From Nocardia stercoris (GTDB taxonomy: Bacteria; Actinomycetota; Actinomycetes; Mycobacteriales; Mycobacteriaceae), in NCBI RefSeq assembly GCF_003696265.1, contig NZ_RFFH01000001.1, forward strand, positions 186,001 through 250,000: a stretch of DNA of 64,000 bases. Reading direction: 5' to 3'. Below, piece after piece: positions 8,778-16,413 of this stretch (position 1 is its first letter; each line of letters begins with the position of its first letter). A program made the position numbers and the translations under genes. Below the pieces are notes generated by a model. That model was given only the letters and a program-made list of their open reading frames with translations. It searched no databases and was not told the DNA's origin.

Positions 8778-8783
8778 ATTTTA
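8778..8783 (-). promoter_or_regulatory. Possible -10 element of greA
   Basis: TAAAAT on the minus strand inside the most AT-rich stretch of the greA-mca intergenic region, about 165 bases ahead of the greA hairpins. No convincing -35 hexamer was found, so this is a weak call. Confidence 0.3.
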
Positions 8784-8866
8784 GCACGAATCACATAAGG
8801 GCAGGTCGGACCGGCCATTGCGGACATAACCGCCGGGTCGCGGCGGGGATCCGAGCGTGTCGCGGC

Positions 8867-8882
8867 CCCTGGCGCCAGGGGG
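8867..8882. promoter_or_regulatory. Perfect palindrome upstream of mca
   Basis: CCCCTGGCGCCAGGGG, a 16-base perfect palindrome about 115 bases before the mca ATG. It could be an operator or a leader hairpin; nothing in the sequence decides. The rest of the 458-base greA-mca gap (8539-8996) holds no gene, whereas M. tuberculosis has Rv1081c here. Confidence 0.35.
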
Positions 8883-8996
8883 TACCAGGGAACAAAGCGG
8901 GATGGAATGGAACTATAGGGGAGGGGAGGAATCCCCCGACCTGCCGATGGCCGAGAGCGACGAGGTGACCAAGGTGACCAACGAGGTGAGGCATTC

Positions 8997-9893
8997 ATGA
9001 CCGGACTCCGGCTCATGGCCGTTCACGCCCACCCGGACGACGAATCGAGCAAGGGCGCCGCCACCGCCGCGAAGTACGTCGCGGAGGGTAACGAGGTCCT
9101 GGTCGTCACCCTCACCGGTGGTGAGCGCGGATCGATCCTGAATCCGGCGATGGACGTCCCCGGCATCCTCGACCGGATCGAAGAGGTCCGCCGCGAGGAG
9201 ATGGCCGCCGCCGCCAAGGCGCTCGGGGTCCAGCAGCGTTGGCTCGGCTTCGTGGATTCGGGTCTGCCCGAAGGCGATCCGCTGCCCCCGCTCCCGGAGG
9301 GCTGCTTCGCGCTGGTCCCGCTGGAGGAGTCGACCGAGGCGCTGGTCCGAGTCGTGCGCGAGTTCCGTCCGCACGTGATGACCACCTACGACGAGATGGG
9401 CGGCTACCCGCACCCCGACCACATCAGGTGCCACGAGGTGTCGGTGGCGGCGTTCGAGGCGGCCGGCGACCCGGAGCGCTTCCCCGACGCGGGCGAGCCG
9501 TGGACGCCGTCCAAGCTGTACTACAACCACGGGTTCAGCGCCGCGCGCCTGGAGTTGTTCGCCGACGAGTACGCCCGGATGGGCGAGCCGTTCCCGATGC
9601 AGGATTGGCTCGACCGCATCCGCACCTACGCCAAGGAACGCGGCGACATCATGGGCCGGGTCACCACCCAGGTCGAGTGCGGCAAGTACTTCCCGCAGCG
9701 GGACGACGCGTTGCGCGCCCACGCCACCCAGATCGACCCGAACGGCATCTTCTTCGCGATCCCGCTGGAGATGCAGCAGCGGTTGTGGCCCACCGAAGAG
9801 TTCGAACTGGCCCGCACCCGGGTGCGGACCGCGATCCCGGAGACCGACCTCTTCGCCGGGATCGACGACACAGACGAGGACCCCGACCGATGA
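8997..9893 (+). CDS. mca: Mycothiol S-conjugate amidase
   Basis: A 298-residue zinc hydrolase that cleaves mycothiol-toxin conjugates to release a mercapturic acid and GlcN-Ins, the actinobacterial detoxification route. The Zn-binding motif AHPDDES near the N-terminus gives H12 and D15 as ligands. The third ligand is in the GGYPHPDH motif, and the LmbE-family fold is clear throughout. It is longer than, and distinct from, MshB. It overlaps the next small membrane-protein gene by ATGA, as in mycobacteria (Rv1082-Rv1083). Confidence 0.94.
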   Translation: MTGLRLMAVHAHPDDESSKGAATAAKYVAEGNEVLVVTLTGGERGSILNPAMDVPGILDRIEEVRREEMAAAAKALGVQQRWLGFVDSGLPEGDPLPPLPEGCFALVPLEESTEALVRVVREFRPHVMTTYDEMGGYPHPDHIRCHEVSVAAFEAAGDPERFPDAGEPWTPSKLYYNHGFSAARLELFADEYARMGEPFPMQDWLDRIRTYAKERGDIMGRVTTQVECGKYFPQRDDALRAHATQIDPNGIFFAIPLEMQQRLWPTEEFELARTRVRTAIPETDLFAGIDDTDEDPDR

Positions 9894-10147
9894 TGCTCTC
9901 CCTGCTCGCCCAGGCCGGCACCGATCCGACCGGCCCGGAATTCGGCAAGGCCTCGCCGGTCGGCCTGGTGATCGTGATCGTGCTGTTGATCGGCACGGTG
10001 CTGCTGGTGCGTTCGATGAACAAACACCTCAAGGGCCTGCCGGCCTCGTTCTCCCCGGAGCACCCCGAGCCGGACCAGGAGGCCGACGAGGGCACCGAGC
10101 ACGGTGTCGCCACCCGCACGGACACCGAGCACCCGACCGGCGCCTGA
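9890..10147 (+). CDS. Small single-pass membrane protein (Rv1083-like)
   Basis: An 85-residue protein with a short N-terminal part, one membrane helix (about residues 23-41, [17 protein letters not shown]) and an acidic, Pro/Glu-rich C-terminal tail. The ATG overlaps the mca stop (ATGA), so translation is probably coupled and the protein may support Mca at the membrane. The same gene order exists in mycobacteria. Its biochemical function is unknown. Confidence 0.8.
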   Translation: MMLSLLAQAGTDPTGPEFGKASPVGLVIVIVLLIGTVLLVRSMNKHLKGLPASFSPEHPEPDQEADEGTEHGVATRTDTEHPTGA

Positions 10148-10160
10148 CAGCCGAGGACGC

Positions 10161-10201
10161 CCGAACGCCCGGCCACTCCGCAGCAGTGGCCGGGCGTTCG
10201 G
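10161..10201. terminator. Bidirectional terminator between mca operon and rsr
   Basis: A 17-pair perfect stem starting CCGAACGCCCGGCCACT with a 7-base loop, between the convergent mca operon and the Ro60 gene. Confidence 0.85.
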
Positions 10202-10207
10202 CTGTCG

Positions 10208-11815
10208 TCAGAACGGCCAGTCGGCGCGTGAACCCGCCTCGAGCAGCGGGATCATGGTGAATGCCGCGTCGGTGAGCCCACCGAAGGTGTGCCGGCGCGC
10301 CACGCCGCTGGTGGCGTGGCCGCGCCGATAGCCGGCCAGGTTCCACGTGTACAGCGGCACCCGGGCGGGCACGGCCCCGCCGACATCGCCGCCGTGCGCC
10401 TGCTCGTCGGTGAGGATCACGACCCGGTCGTGGCCGGCGAGGTGCGTGTGCACCGCACCCGCGGTGTCGGTCCCGGCGCCGATGAAGAACCCACCGGACT
10501 TCCACCGCTCCACCGCGCGCAGCAGGGGCTCGGACCGCCGCAGGTCGAACACCAGGCTGGACGGGTACCGCCGGCCCTGCCAGTGCCCGGCCGCGGAGAA
10601 CGAGACCACGGTCGCGTCCGCGCAGCGGGCACCGAGCGCCAGCCCGAACACCGCCGCCGCATCCCAGCGCCGCAGCGTGCCGTCCTTGCTGAACACCGCG
10701 TCCATCGACCCCGAGGTGTCGACCAGGATCAGCGTGCGGCCCGGCAGCGCGGGAACGTTCGTCAGCGCGTGCTGCAGCGCCTGTTCCAGGGCGTGACCCC
10801 AGCGCAGCGACGACACCGCCCGGTACGCCGACAGGAACCGCATCGGCAGCTGCCGCGACCGGGCGATCCACGCCGGGGAGCTCAGCTTCGCGGCGACCGT
10901 CGCGGCCACCTCGTCGCGCACGCCGGCCTCGTCGAAGTTGCGCAGGTTGCGGAGCAGGGCCATGGCACCCATGGACGGGATCAGCGCCTCCCATACCCGC
11001 GCGTCCAGCGGGCCCTGCAGCCAGCCGGCCACCGACTCCCAGGTCATGGCCGCGGTACGCAGGGTGTCGCGGGCCCGCTCGGGGTCGTCGAAGAGGGCGC
11101 GCCGCTGTGCGACCGGCACCGCGAGCAGTGCGGCCCGGGCGCGCAGCGTGGCCAGTTCGGCGGGAATCTCGTTGTCCCGCTGGTGCCGTCGATCCAGGGC
11201 GTGGGTGAACAGCGCGCCCTGCCACGGCCGGTCGGCGGTGGGTGCGGGGTGCGTCAGGTCCAGGACGTCGCCGAATCGCACAGCGTGCGCGGCGGAGTCC
11301 CACTTGACCAGCGCGTGCTCGTCGTAGAGGCGGCCCACCGCGTCGGCGATGCCGCGCTTCACCGGCTTCGGCACCGCGCGACCGTGGGTGGCGAGCCAGT
11401 AGGCGAGCAGCTCACCGGGCTCGTCGGCGCGCTGCAGCACGGAGGAGACGACCTGGCGCGACATTCCGGACTCGCCGGCGTCGAGCCGCGCCCACGCGAA
11501 TTCGGCGGCGCCCACGAGCGCCGCGGTCCGCAGGTTGGCGGTGGTGCGCAGCCAGCGCAGGAAGCGCGCGGTCCACTCCGGGTCGGTGCGGGTCGCGGTG
11601 TGGACGAGGGCGGCGTAGCGCTGGTCGCGGTCGCCGCCGGACTCGTAGAAGGTGTGCTCGCCGACCAGGTTGGTGACGGCCAGCAGGAACAATTCGCTCT
11701 GTGGCGTGCGCTCGTAGCCGGGCGCACCCTCGTGGGTGCGCCCGGACGGTCGCCGGCCGGAGACCACCGCGGAGGTGGCGGCGGTACGCACGCGTGCGGA
11801 ATTGAACTTGCTCAT
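10208..11815 (-). CDS. rsr: Ro60/Rsr RNA-binding protein (TROVE + vWA domains)
   Basis: A 535-residue bacterial Ro60 orthologue, a ring-shaped protein that binds Y RNAs and misfolded or structured RNA. In Deinococcus it assists RNA decay and rRNA maturation with PNPase. Residues about 35-335 are the HEAT-like TROVE domain, with the family-typical PKPVKRGIADAVGRLYDEHALVKWD split around 149-173. Residues about 360-535 are the vWA domain with an intact MIDAS motif, D366-T-S368-G-S370. The start follows a GGGAAAGG ribosome site. A Y RNA gene lies immediately upstream on the same strand, the usual genomic association for bacterial Ro proteins. Confidence 0.93.
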   Translation of the reverse strand: MSKFNSARVRTAATSAVVSGRRPSGRTHEGAPGYERTPQSELFLLAVTNLVGEHTFYESGGDRDQRYAALVHTATRTDPEWTARFLRWLRTTANLRTAALVGAAEFAWARLDAGESGMSRQVVSSVLQRADEPGELLAYWLATHGRAVPKPVKRGIADAVGRLYDEHALVKWDSAAHAVRFGDVLDLTHPAPTADRPWQGALFTHALDRRHQRDNEIPAELATLRARAALLAVPVAQRRALFDDPERARDTLRTAAMTWESVAGWLQGPLDARVWEALIPSMGAMALLRNLRNFDEAGVRDEVAATVAAKLSSPAWIARSRQLPMRFLSAYRAVSSLRWGHALEQALQHALTNVPALPGRTLILVDTSGSMDAVFSKDGTLRRWDAAAVFGLALGARCADATVVSFSAAGHWQGRRYPSSLVFDLRRSEPLLRAVERWKSGGFFIGAGTDTAGAVHTHLAGHDRVVILTDEQAHGGDVGGAVPARVPLYTWNLAGYRRGHATSGVARRHTFGGLTDAAFTMIPLLEAGSRADWPF

Positions 11816-11878
11816 GACCTTTCCCCCGTATCGAGAATTGTTGCCCCCAAACCATTTCGGCATGCGGTCGTGGAAATC

Positions 11879-11910
11879 ATCGCGGGCGCGCGAGGGGTCG
11901 CGCCCGCGAT
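11879..11910 (-). terminator. Terminator-like hairpin at the 3' end of the Y RNA
   Basis: A perfect 12-pair stem (arms ATCGCGGGCGCG and its complement) with an 8-base loop. On the minus strand it is followed by ATTTCC. It separates the Y RNA from the Ro60 coding region. Confidence 0.7.
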
Positions 11911-11953
11911 GAAGCGGAGGCACCCGAGATCGAAGCGGCGACGGTACGGTGCT

Positions 11954-12006
11954 GCTCTGGCCGCTGAGCTACCGGGCCTGGGAGCCCGGGCGGGATTCGA
12001 ACCCGC
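11954..12006 (-). ncRNA. tRNA-like module of the Y RNA
   Basis: On the minus strand, in order: the T-arm at 12006-11990 (stem GCGGG/CCCGC, loop TTCGAAT, the canonical T-loop); a 6-pair acceptor-like hairpin CCGGGC-TCCCAG-GCCCGG at 11989-11972; then T and A equivalent to tRNA positions 8 and 9; and a D-arm at 11969-11954 (stem GCTC/GAGC, loop AGCGGCCA). In a real tRNA the D-arm precedes the T-arm and the acceptor is open. Here the acceptor ends are joined and the molecule is opened at the anticodon side. Confidence 0.85.
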
Positions 12007-12093
12007 GACCTGCCCATTAGGAGTGGAAGTAACCGTTGCCTGCGCACCGGGTGCGAGGAAGACGATACGTGGGCCCCGGAGCCGGACGCATCC

Positions 12094-12101
12094 GAATTAT
12101 T
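12094..12101 (-). promoter_or_regulatory. Candidate -10 element of the Y RNA gene
   Basis: AATAATTC on the minus strand, in an AT-rich island (GAATTATTTT on plus) between the small upstream gene and the Y RNA. A start 6-7 bases downstream would place the RNA 5' end near 12088. No clear -35 hexamer was found. Confidence 0.4.
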
Positions 12102-12126
12102 TTGTGCCGGAGCGTGGTTCGCTGAC

Positions 12127-12156
12127 CGGGCGCCCGGCGGTCAGAACGGGCGCCCG
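12127..12156 (-). terminator. Hairpin over the stop of the CxCxxC small gene
   Basis: CGGGCGCCC and its complement GGGCGCCCG pair across the stop codon of the 53-residue gene. It may terminate that transcript and so isolate the Y RNA promoter that follows. Confidence 0.5.
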
Positions 12157-12302
12157 TGATAGCGGTGGCGGCAGATCTCGCACGAGCAGTCGAAGTAGCC
12201 CACGTCGGCGCTGCCGTGGGCGCCGCGGCGCTCGGCGTCCTCCAGGTCCGCGAACCACGGGCGGTGGGACGGTGTGGGCCGCTCGGGCGTTTCGGTGCTC
12301 AT
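12141..12302 (-). CDS. Small CxCxxC protein upstream of the Y RNA
   Basis: A predicted 53-residue protein ending FDCSCEICRHRYHGRPF. The cluster of three Cys and two His (C-x-C-x2-C plus HRYH) could bind zinc. The N-terminal half is polar and Pro-rich, with no signal peptide. A GAAGGG sequence is very close to the ATG, so initiation is uncertain. It lies upstream of, and on the same strand as, the Y RNA and Ro60 genes, which raises the question of a link to RNA binding. No family was recognised. Confidence 0.55.
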   Translation of the reverse strand: MSTETPERPTPSHRPWFADLEDAERRGAHGSADVGYFDCSCEICRHRYHGRPF

Positions 12303-12443
12303 CCCTTCGAAATACCCTTTCGACACAGCCTTTTCGATCACGGTTGCGGCACACCTGGGCCGCAGTGTGGCGCGGCGGCCCCGACCTCCCAGGATTCCCG
12401 GGACCGGCGGCCGTAGATTCGTCCCCGACGCAAAGGAGTTCGG

Positions 12444-13811
12444 GTGCGCAGTCGAAGCGTGTTCTCGCTGGTCACGGTCGTCCTGGTCGCCGCGGTGGCG
12501 GCCGGGTGTTCGGACGTGCCCGTGGTGACCCCGGTCCACCGGGATCCCATGACGCCGCCGATGGGGTGGAACTCGTGGAACTCCGGGATCGCGCTCACCG
12601 AGCAGAACGTCGAGCAGACCGCCGACGCCATGGTCGCGTCCGGCATGCGAGACGCCGGCTACCGCTATGTGAACCTCGACGCCGGCTGGGCCGCACCGCG
12701 CCGCGACGCCGCCGGGAACCTCACGGCCGATCCGCGCCGGTTCCCACACGGGATCGCGGCGCTGGCGGCGTACGTGCACGAGCGCGGGCTACGTCTCGGG
12801 CTGTATTCCAGTCCGTACAACCAGGTCTGCGGGCAGGATCCGGGTACCGCCGGCGCCGGGCACGAGGACGCCGACGCGCGCACCTTCGCGTCCTGGGGTG
12901 TCGACTACCTCAAATACGACTGGTGCAGCACCGACGCCGACTACGGGCACAAGGTGCGCGATTTCACCGCCATGCGAGATGCCTTGCGCCGCACCGGCCG
13001 TCAGATCGTCTACAGCATCAATCCCAACAGCTCCGCCGAGCCGACCGCGGGCATCGATCACGACTGGACCGCGGTAGCCGATCTCAGCCGCAATACCGGC
13101 GATCTGATTCCGGTCTGGCACAACAGCTCTCCGAACACCGCCGCCGCCGGCTTCCCTTCGAGTGTATTTCTCGGTGTCATCGATCAATTCGCGAAGGCGG
13201 GCCGAATCGCCCAGCGCAGCAGTCCTACTCACATCAACGATCCGGACATGACGGTGGTGGGCCTGCCGTTCACCGACTTCTTCGCCGTCCACCTGGCCGG
13301 GGTGGCCGACGCCGCGCCCGAGCAGCTCACGCAGACGGCCGCGGCGCGAACGCTCCCACCGGATCTGCGTGCGCTACTGGCGGATCCGCGCGCCGCGCTC
13401 ACCCCGGACGAGGAGCGCGCGCACTTCTCGCTGTGGGCGATGCTCGCCGCACCGCTCATCGCCGGCAACGACCTCCGCACGATGTCGCCGGACACCCGTG
13501 CCGTGCTGACCAATGCCGATGTCGTTGCCGTCGACCAGGATCCGCTGGTCGTCCAGGCGACGCCGCTCGCCGGCGACGACCGCGTGCTGGTGAAGAAGCT
13601 CGCGGACGGATCCCTGGCCGTCGCCCTGCTCAACCGCGATGCGGCCCCGGCGGATCTGGGCACCACGATCGCCGCCCTGGGCCTGCCCGGCGCCCGAACC
13701 TATACCGTGCGCGACCTGTGGACCCACGACTCGGTGACCACCGCGGACCGGATCGATGCGCCCGCGGTTCCCGCGCACGGGGTGCGGCTGTTGCGGATCA
13801 CGGCATCGTGA
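12444..13811 (+). CDS. GH27 alpha-galactosidase lipoprotein
   Basis: A 455-residue glycoside hydrolase family 27 enzyme releasing terminal alpha-galactose (or related) residues outside the cell. The signal peptide ends in a lipobox, AVAAGC, giving lipidated C22. The barrel begins with MGWNSWN at 40-46. The nucleophile is D159 in YLKYDWC, and the acid/base Asp lies in the DPDM motif at 266-269. A C-terminal beta-domain follows. Start is GTG. It sits in an accessory stretch, divergent from the Ro60 locus, and has no adjacent sugar transporter or regulator. Confidence 0.9.
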   Translation: MRSRSVFSLVTVVLVAAVAAGCSDVPVVTPVHRDPMTPPMGWNSWNSGIALTEQNVEQTADAMVASGMRDAGYRYVNLDAGWAAPRRDAAGNLTADPRRFPHGIAALAAYVHERGLRLGLYSSPYNQVCGQDPGTAGAGHEDADARTFASWGVDYLKYDWCSTDADYGHKVRDFTAMRDALRRTGRQIVYSINPNSSAEPTAGIDHDWTAVADLSRNTGDLIPVWHNSSPNTAAAGFPSSVFLGVIDQFAKAGRIAQRSSPTHINDPDMTVVGLPFTDFFAVHLAGVADAAPEQLTQTAAARTLPPDLRALLADPRAALTPDEERAHFSLWAMLAAPLIAGNDLRTMSPDTRAVLTNADVVAVDQDPLVVQATPLAGDDRVLVKKLADGSLAVALLNRDAAPADLGTTIAALGLPGARTYTVRDLWTHDSVTTADRIDAPAVPAHGVRLLRITAS

Positions 13812-13922
13812 ACGTGTCCGGCGAGCGGGGCACGGTGTTCCACCGCGCGAGCATCTGCGGGTTTCCGCTGGTCGTGCGGGTCGCCGGTCGTGAACCAGCC
13901 ACTGGGTGAACCGGATTCGCCG

Positions 13923-13957
13923 CCGGCCCCGGTACCCGAAATCGGCCGGTTGTTTTC
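13923..13957 (+). terminator. Terminator downstream of the alpha-galactosidase gene
   Basis: CCGGCC pairs with GGCCGG across a 15-base loop and is followed by TTGTTTTC, one of the few T-rich tails in the window. Confidence 0.55.
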
Positions 13958-14046
13958 GTAGTCCGGCACAGTTATTCGCGAAATTCCTGTGAATCGGTCC
14001 GAAACGCGGCATTCTCTGAGTCGGAATCACTGTTACGAGGAGTTGC

Positions 14047-14262
14047 ATGTCCGGACCGAATGACGTCGCCGCGCGCCTGTCGTCGAAGGTTACCGCGCTG
14101 CAGCATCTTCCCCAGGATCAGGCGCGGGACCTGGTCGCCCTGCTCGTGGCGGCCCACGATTACGAGACCGAGACCCTCGGTCAGGCGATCGATACCGTGC
14201 TCGACAGTCTGCCGCGTCCGGTGCGCGCGGTGACCCGGAAGATCATGTTCGGCGGCCGATGA
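14047..14262 (+). CDS. Hypothetical 71-residue protein
   Basis: A short helical protein (MSGPNDVAARLSSK start, basic C-terminus PRPVRAVTRKIMFGGR) with an ACGAGGAG-like ribosome site. Its stop overlaps the next start (ATGA), so the two genes are almost certainly co-translated. No domain was recognised. Confidence 0.75.
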   Translation: MSGPNDVAARLSSKVTALQHLPQDQARDLVALLVAAHDYETETLGQAIDTVLDSLPRPVRAVTRKIMFGGR

Positions 14263-15533
14263 CCGAGTTGAGCAGCCAGGCGCAGTTGGCGCTGCTGGCC
14301 CGCACCCTGCACGTGCGCCCCGACCGCCTGCGGCATCTGCTGCACCTGGGCACCGACCGCCTGCACGAGTTGCAGAAACAGGTGTCCGAGGCGCTGTTCG
14401 ACGAGCACAAGAAGACGTTCCGCCGGTTCAGCGCGATCGTGCCGTATGTGCCGCTGTCGCTGACGATCCCGATGTTGCAGCGGGTGGTGCCGCCGGTCGC
14501 GTTCGGGCGGGCAGCGGGTGCGCTCGCCATCGATCACCCGGAGACCGCGGCTCGCGTGATCCCCATGCTCGACCCGGGATACATGTCCGAATGCCTGCGC
14601 TACATCGATCTGCGGTCCGTCGAGCGGCTCACCGAGCTGGCGCCGGTCGGTTCCACCATCGACGTGGTGAACGAGATCATGCGCCGCGGTGACTATCTCA
14701 CCGGCGGGCCGCTGCTGGGTTGCCTCACCCCGCCGGTGATCGCCGCCATCGAGGCGCAGGTGCACGACGATGTCGGCCTGATCTATTCGGCGGCCTACTC
14801 CTACGGCGAGGACATGCTCAGTGCCGTGGTGCGGCAGCTGCTCGACGGCCCGCACCGGCGGATCCCGCGCATGGTGCACACCGTGCTCGCGGGCCCGCCC
14901 GCGCTGCAACGTGCCGCGCTGTCGCTGATCTCGCGCTGCGCGGTGGACGTGAATCGCCGGATGGCCGACATCCTGCTCGGCGGCGGGCAGCACGAAGCGG
15001 TGGCCGGTCTGGTCCGCAATGCCGTCGCCACCGGTTCGGTGCCCGAATTGCTCTCGGTGGCAGGACATCTCACGCCGGTCGGGTTGTGGACGCTGGTGGG
15101 CAATCCGGTGTTCGCCGAGCCGGAGGTGGTGGCCGGGCTGATCGCGCCGCTGGACGGGAGCCTGCCGGTGGGTGCGTGGCGTGGGCTGTTCACGGTGCTG
15201 TCGCGGATGGACGAAGGGATCCGCGGCACGGTCGGCGACGCGCTGGCCGCGCTCGACGACGCCACGGTCGCGGAACTACCGGCCCACGCCACCGAAACCG
15301 CTTGCTGGCCGGGGCTGCTCGACCTGATCGCGGCATCCGGGCCGGACGCGCAGCACCGATTCGGTGTCGTCTGGGCGAGCCTGGGCCCCGAACGCCGGGC
15401 ACATCTGCACCGCTGCATCGCCGAACACAACTACGACACCCGACTCGCGGAGATCACCGCCATGGTGGCCCCGGTCGAGGTCGAGGAGCTGTTCTTCCAG
15501 CGGCGCCGCATGCAGCGGCACCGCTGGGGGTGA
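14259..15533 (+). CDS. Hypothetical actinobacterial protein, helical repeats
   Basis: A 424-residue protein without signal peptide. Sequence throughout is Leu/Ala/Val-rich helical, with recurring segments of about 40 residues ending in DP, DHP or VG (for example PMLDPGYMSECLRYIDLRS), giving the look of an alpha-solenoid. No catalytic motif was seen. It is translationally coupled to the 71-residue gene before it, suggesting a two-protein complex. It converges on the HD-domain gene with a 9-base gap. Function is unknown. Confidence 0.8.
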   Translation: MTELSSQAQLALLARTLHVRPDRLRHLLHLGTDRLHELQKQVSEALFDEHKKTFRRFSAIVPYVPLSLTIPMLQRVVPPVAFGRAAGALAIDHPETAARVIPMLDPGYMSECLRYIDLRSVERLTELAPVGSTIDVVNEIMRRGDYLTGGPLLGCLTPPVIAAIEAQVHDDVGLIYSAAYSYGEDMLSAVVRQLLDGPHRRIPRMVHTVLAGPPALQRAALSLISRCAVDVNRRMADILLGGGQHEAVAGLVRNAVATGSVPELLSVAGHLTPVGLWTLVGNPVFAEPEVVAGLIAPLDGSLPVGAWRGLFTVLSRMDEGIRGTVGDALAALDDATVAELPAHATETACWPGLLDLIAASGPDAQHRFGVVWASLGPERRAHLHRCIAEHNYDTRLAEITAMVAPVEVEELFFQRRRMQRHRWG

Positions 15534-15542
15534 ATCCGCGAA

Positions 15543-16280
15543 TCAGGTTCGGGCGCCGGGGTTTTCCGGCACCCGGAGGCGGTCGAGCGGGTTGAGCGCG
15601 ATCACGCCCGCCATCCCGCCGGTCCACAGCACCGAAGCGGTCGAGCGGGGCCGCACCCGGCGCTCGTGCCGCATCATGGTGGCGAACTCCCGGTTGAAGC
15701 CGGCGCGCGAATATTCGCCGACCACAAGCCTTTCGAACGCCTCGGGCAACGTGCCGTAGCGGGTGCCGGCCACGTCGAAGTGCGCGGCGTCGTGCAGCAG
15801 CGCGGCCTCGGGGCCGTGCCGTTTCGGGGTCGCCGGGTCCATGTGGCGAGCGATGGCGGTGGCCACCGTCTCGGCGCGGGCCTCGGTGTCGCGGTCCGCC
15901 ACGAAGTTTCGAGCCTGCCGGGCGCCGAGAACGGCGAAGCAGCCGGCGTGCGGATCGGCGGGCGCGCCCAGGGCCACGTCGTGCAGTGCGCACGCGACGA
16001 ACAGTGCCTCGGGATCCGGGCTCAGCCCGTCGACGGCGCCGAAGGCCATCGCCCACTGCCAGCAGCGCAGGCTGTGCGCGAAGGTGGCCGGGGACAAGGT
16101 CTCCCGGGCTTCGGTGAGCGCGTCGGTGGCCAGCCGTGAGTCGGGCAGGCCGAACAGTGTTGCGGGGGAACTCTTTCCGGGGCGCCGGAGCAGACGGGCG
16201 GGCAGGTCCACCGCGGTCAGCGCGCCCGCCGTCAGGGCGACGCGCAGTATCCCGGCGATACCGAGTTCTCCAGATTTCAT
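15543..16280 (-). CDS. HD-domain protein (predicted phosphohydrolase)
   Basis: A 245-residue HD-superfamily protein. An upstream His (H69, FAHS), the HD doublet H100-D101 in ACALHDVALG, and later ARHMDP and LLHDAAHFD His/Asp residues could make a metal site. These enzymes usually hydrolyse nucleotides or other phosphates. A related subgroup is annotated as cyanamide hydratase-like, which the spacing resembles, but the substrate cannot be settled. The start was chosen at the ATG following GAGGA. The protein appears cytosolic. Confidence 0.78.
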   Translation of the reverse strand: MKSGELGIAGILRVALTAGALTAVDLPARLLRRPGKSSPATLFGLPDSRLATDALTEARETLSPATFAHSLRCWQWAMAFGAVDGLSPDPEALFVACALHDVALGAPADPHAGCFAVLGARQARNFVADRDTEARAETVATAIARHMDPATPKRHGPEAALLHDAAHFDVAGTRYGTLPEAFERLVVGEYSRAGFNREFATMMRHERRVRPRSTASVLWTGGMAGVIALNPLDRLRVPENPGART

Positions 16281-16413
16281 CGGCCGATCCTCGCACGGGG
16301 AAGCCACGGAACCCGGCTGCCGCGCGCCGGCGCCCGGCCGCTTGCACCGAAGGTGACGGGGCCGGGGATCACCTGTCGGGCAGCCGGACCCCTGAGCACG
16401 GCCACGGTCGGGG

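Larger units (their letters stand above)
11879..12088 (-). ncRNA. yrlA: Y RNA (YrlA-type) with a circularly permuted tRNA-like domain
   Basis: A non-coding RNA next to the Ro60 gene. Read on the minus strand, it has an outer helix (GCACCCG at 12048-12054 with 11920-11926). Then come an asymmetric internal loop and an inner helix (12032-12040 with 11937-11945, one mismatch), the expected Ro-binding stem. Inside sits a tRNA mimic in permuted order: T-arm, acceptor-like hairpin, D-arm. This matches the published description of bacterial YrlA RNAs, which carry a tRNA-like module and a Ro-binding stem. The exact 5' end is inferred from a candidate -10 element, and the 3' end from the hairpin. It may be mis-called as a pseudo-tRNA by automated tools. 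Confidence 0.85.

Noticed and set aside
11940..12010. An ordinary tRNA gene
   Set aside because: D- and T-arms are present but in reversed order and the acceptor is closed into a hairpin. The neighbouring Ro60 gene makes a Y RNA the better explanation.
10289..13909. A 1206-residue open frame on the plus strand
   Set aside because: It lies antisense to the Ro60 gene and the Y RNA and runs out of frame through the alpha-galactosidase gene. Its composition (Arg/Pro/Gly-rich) is typical of shadow frames in high-GC DNA.
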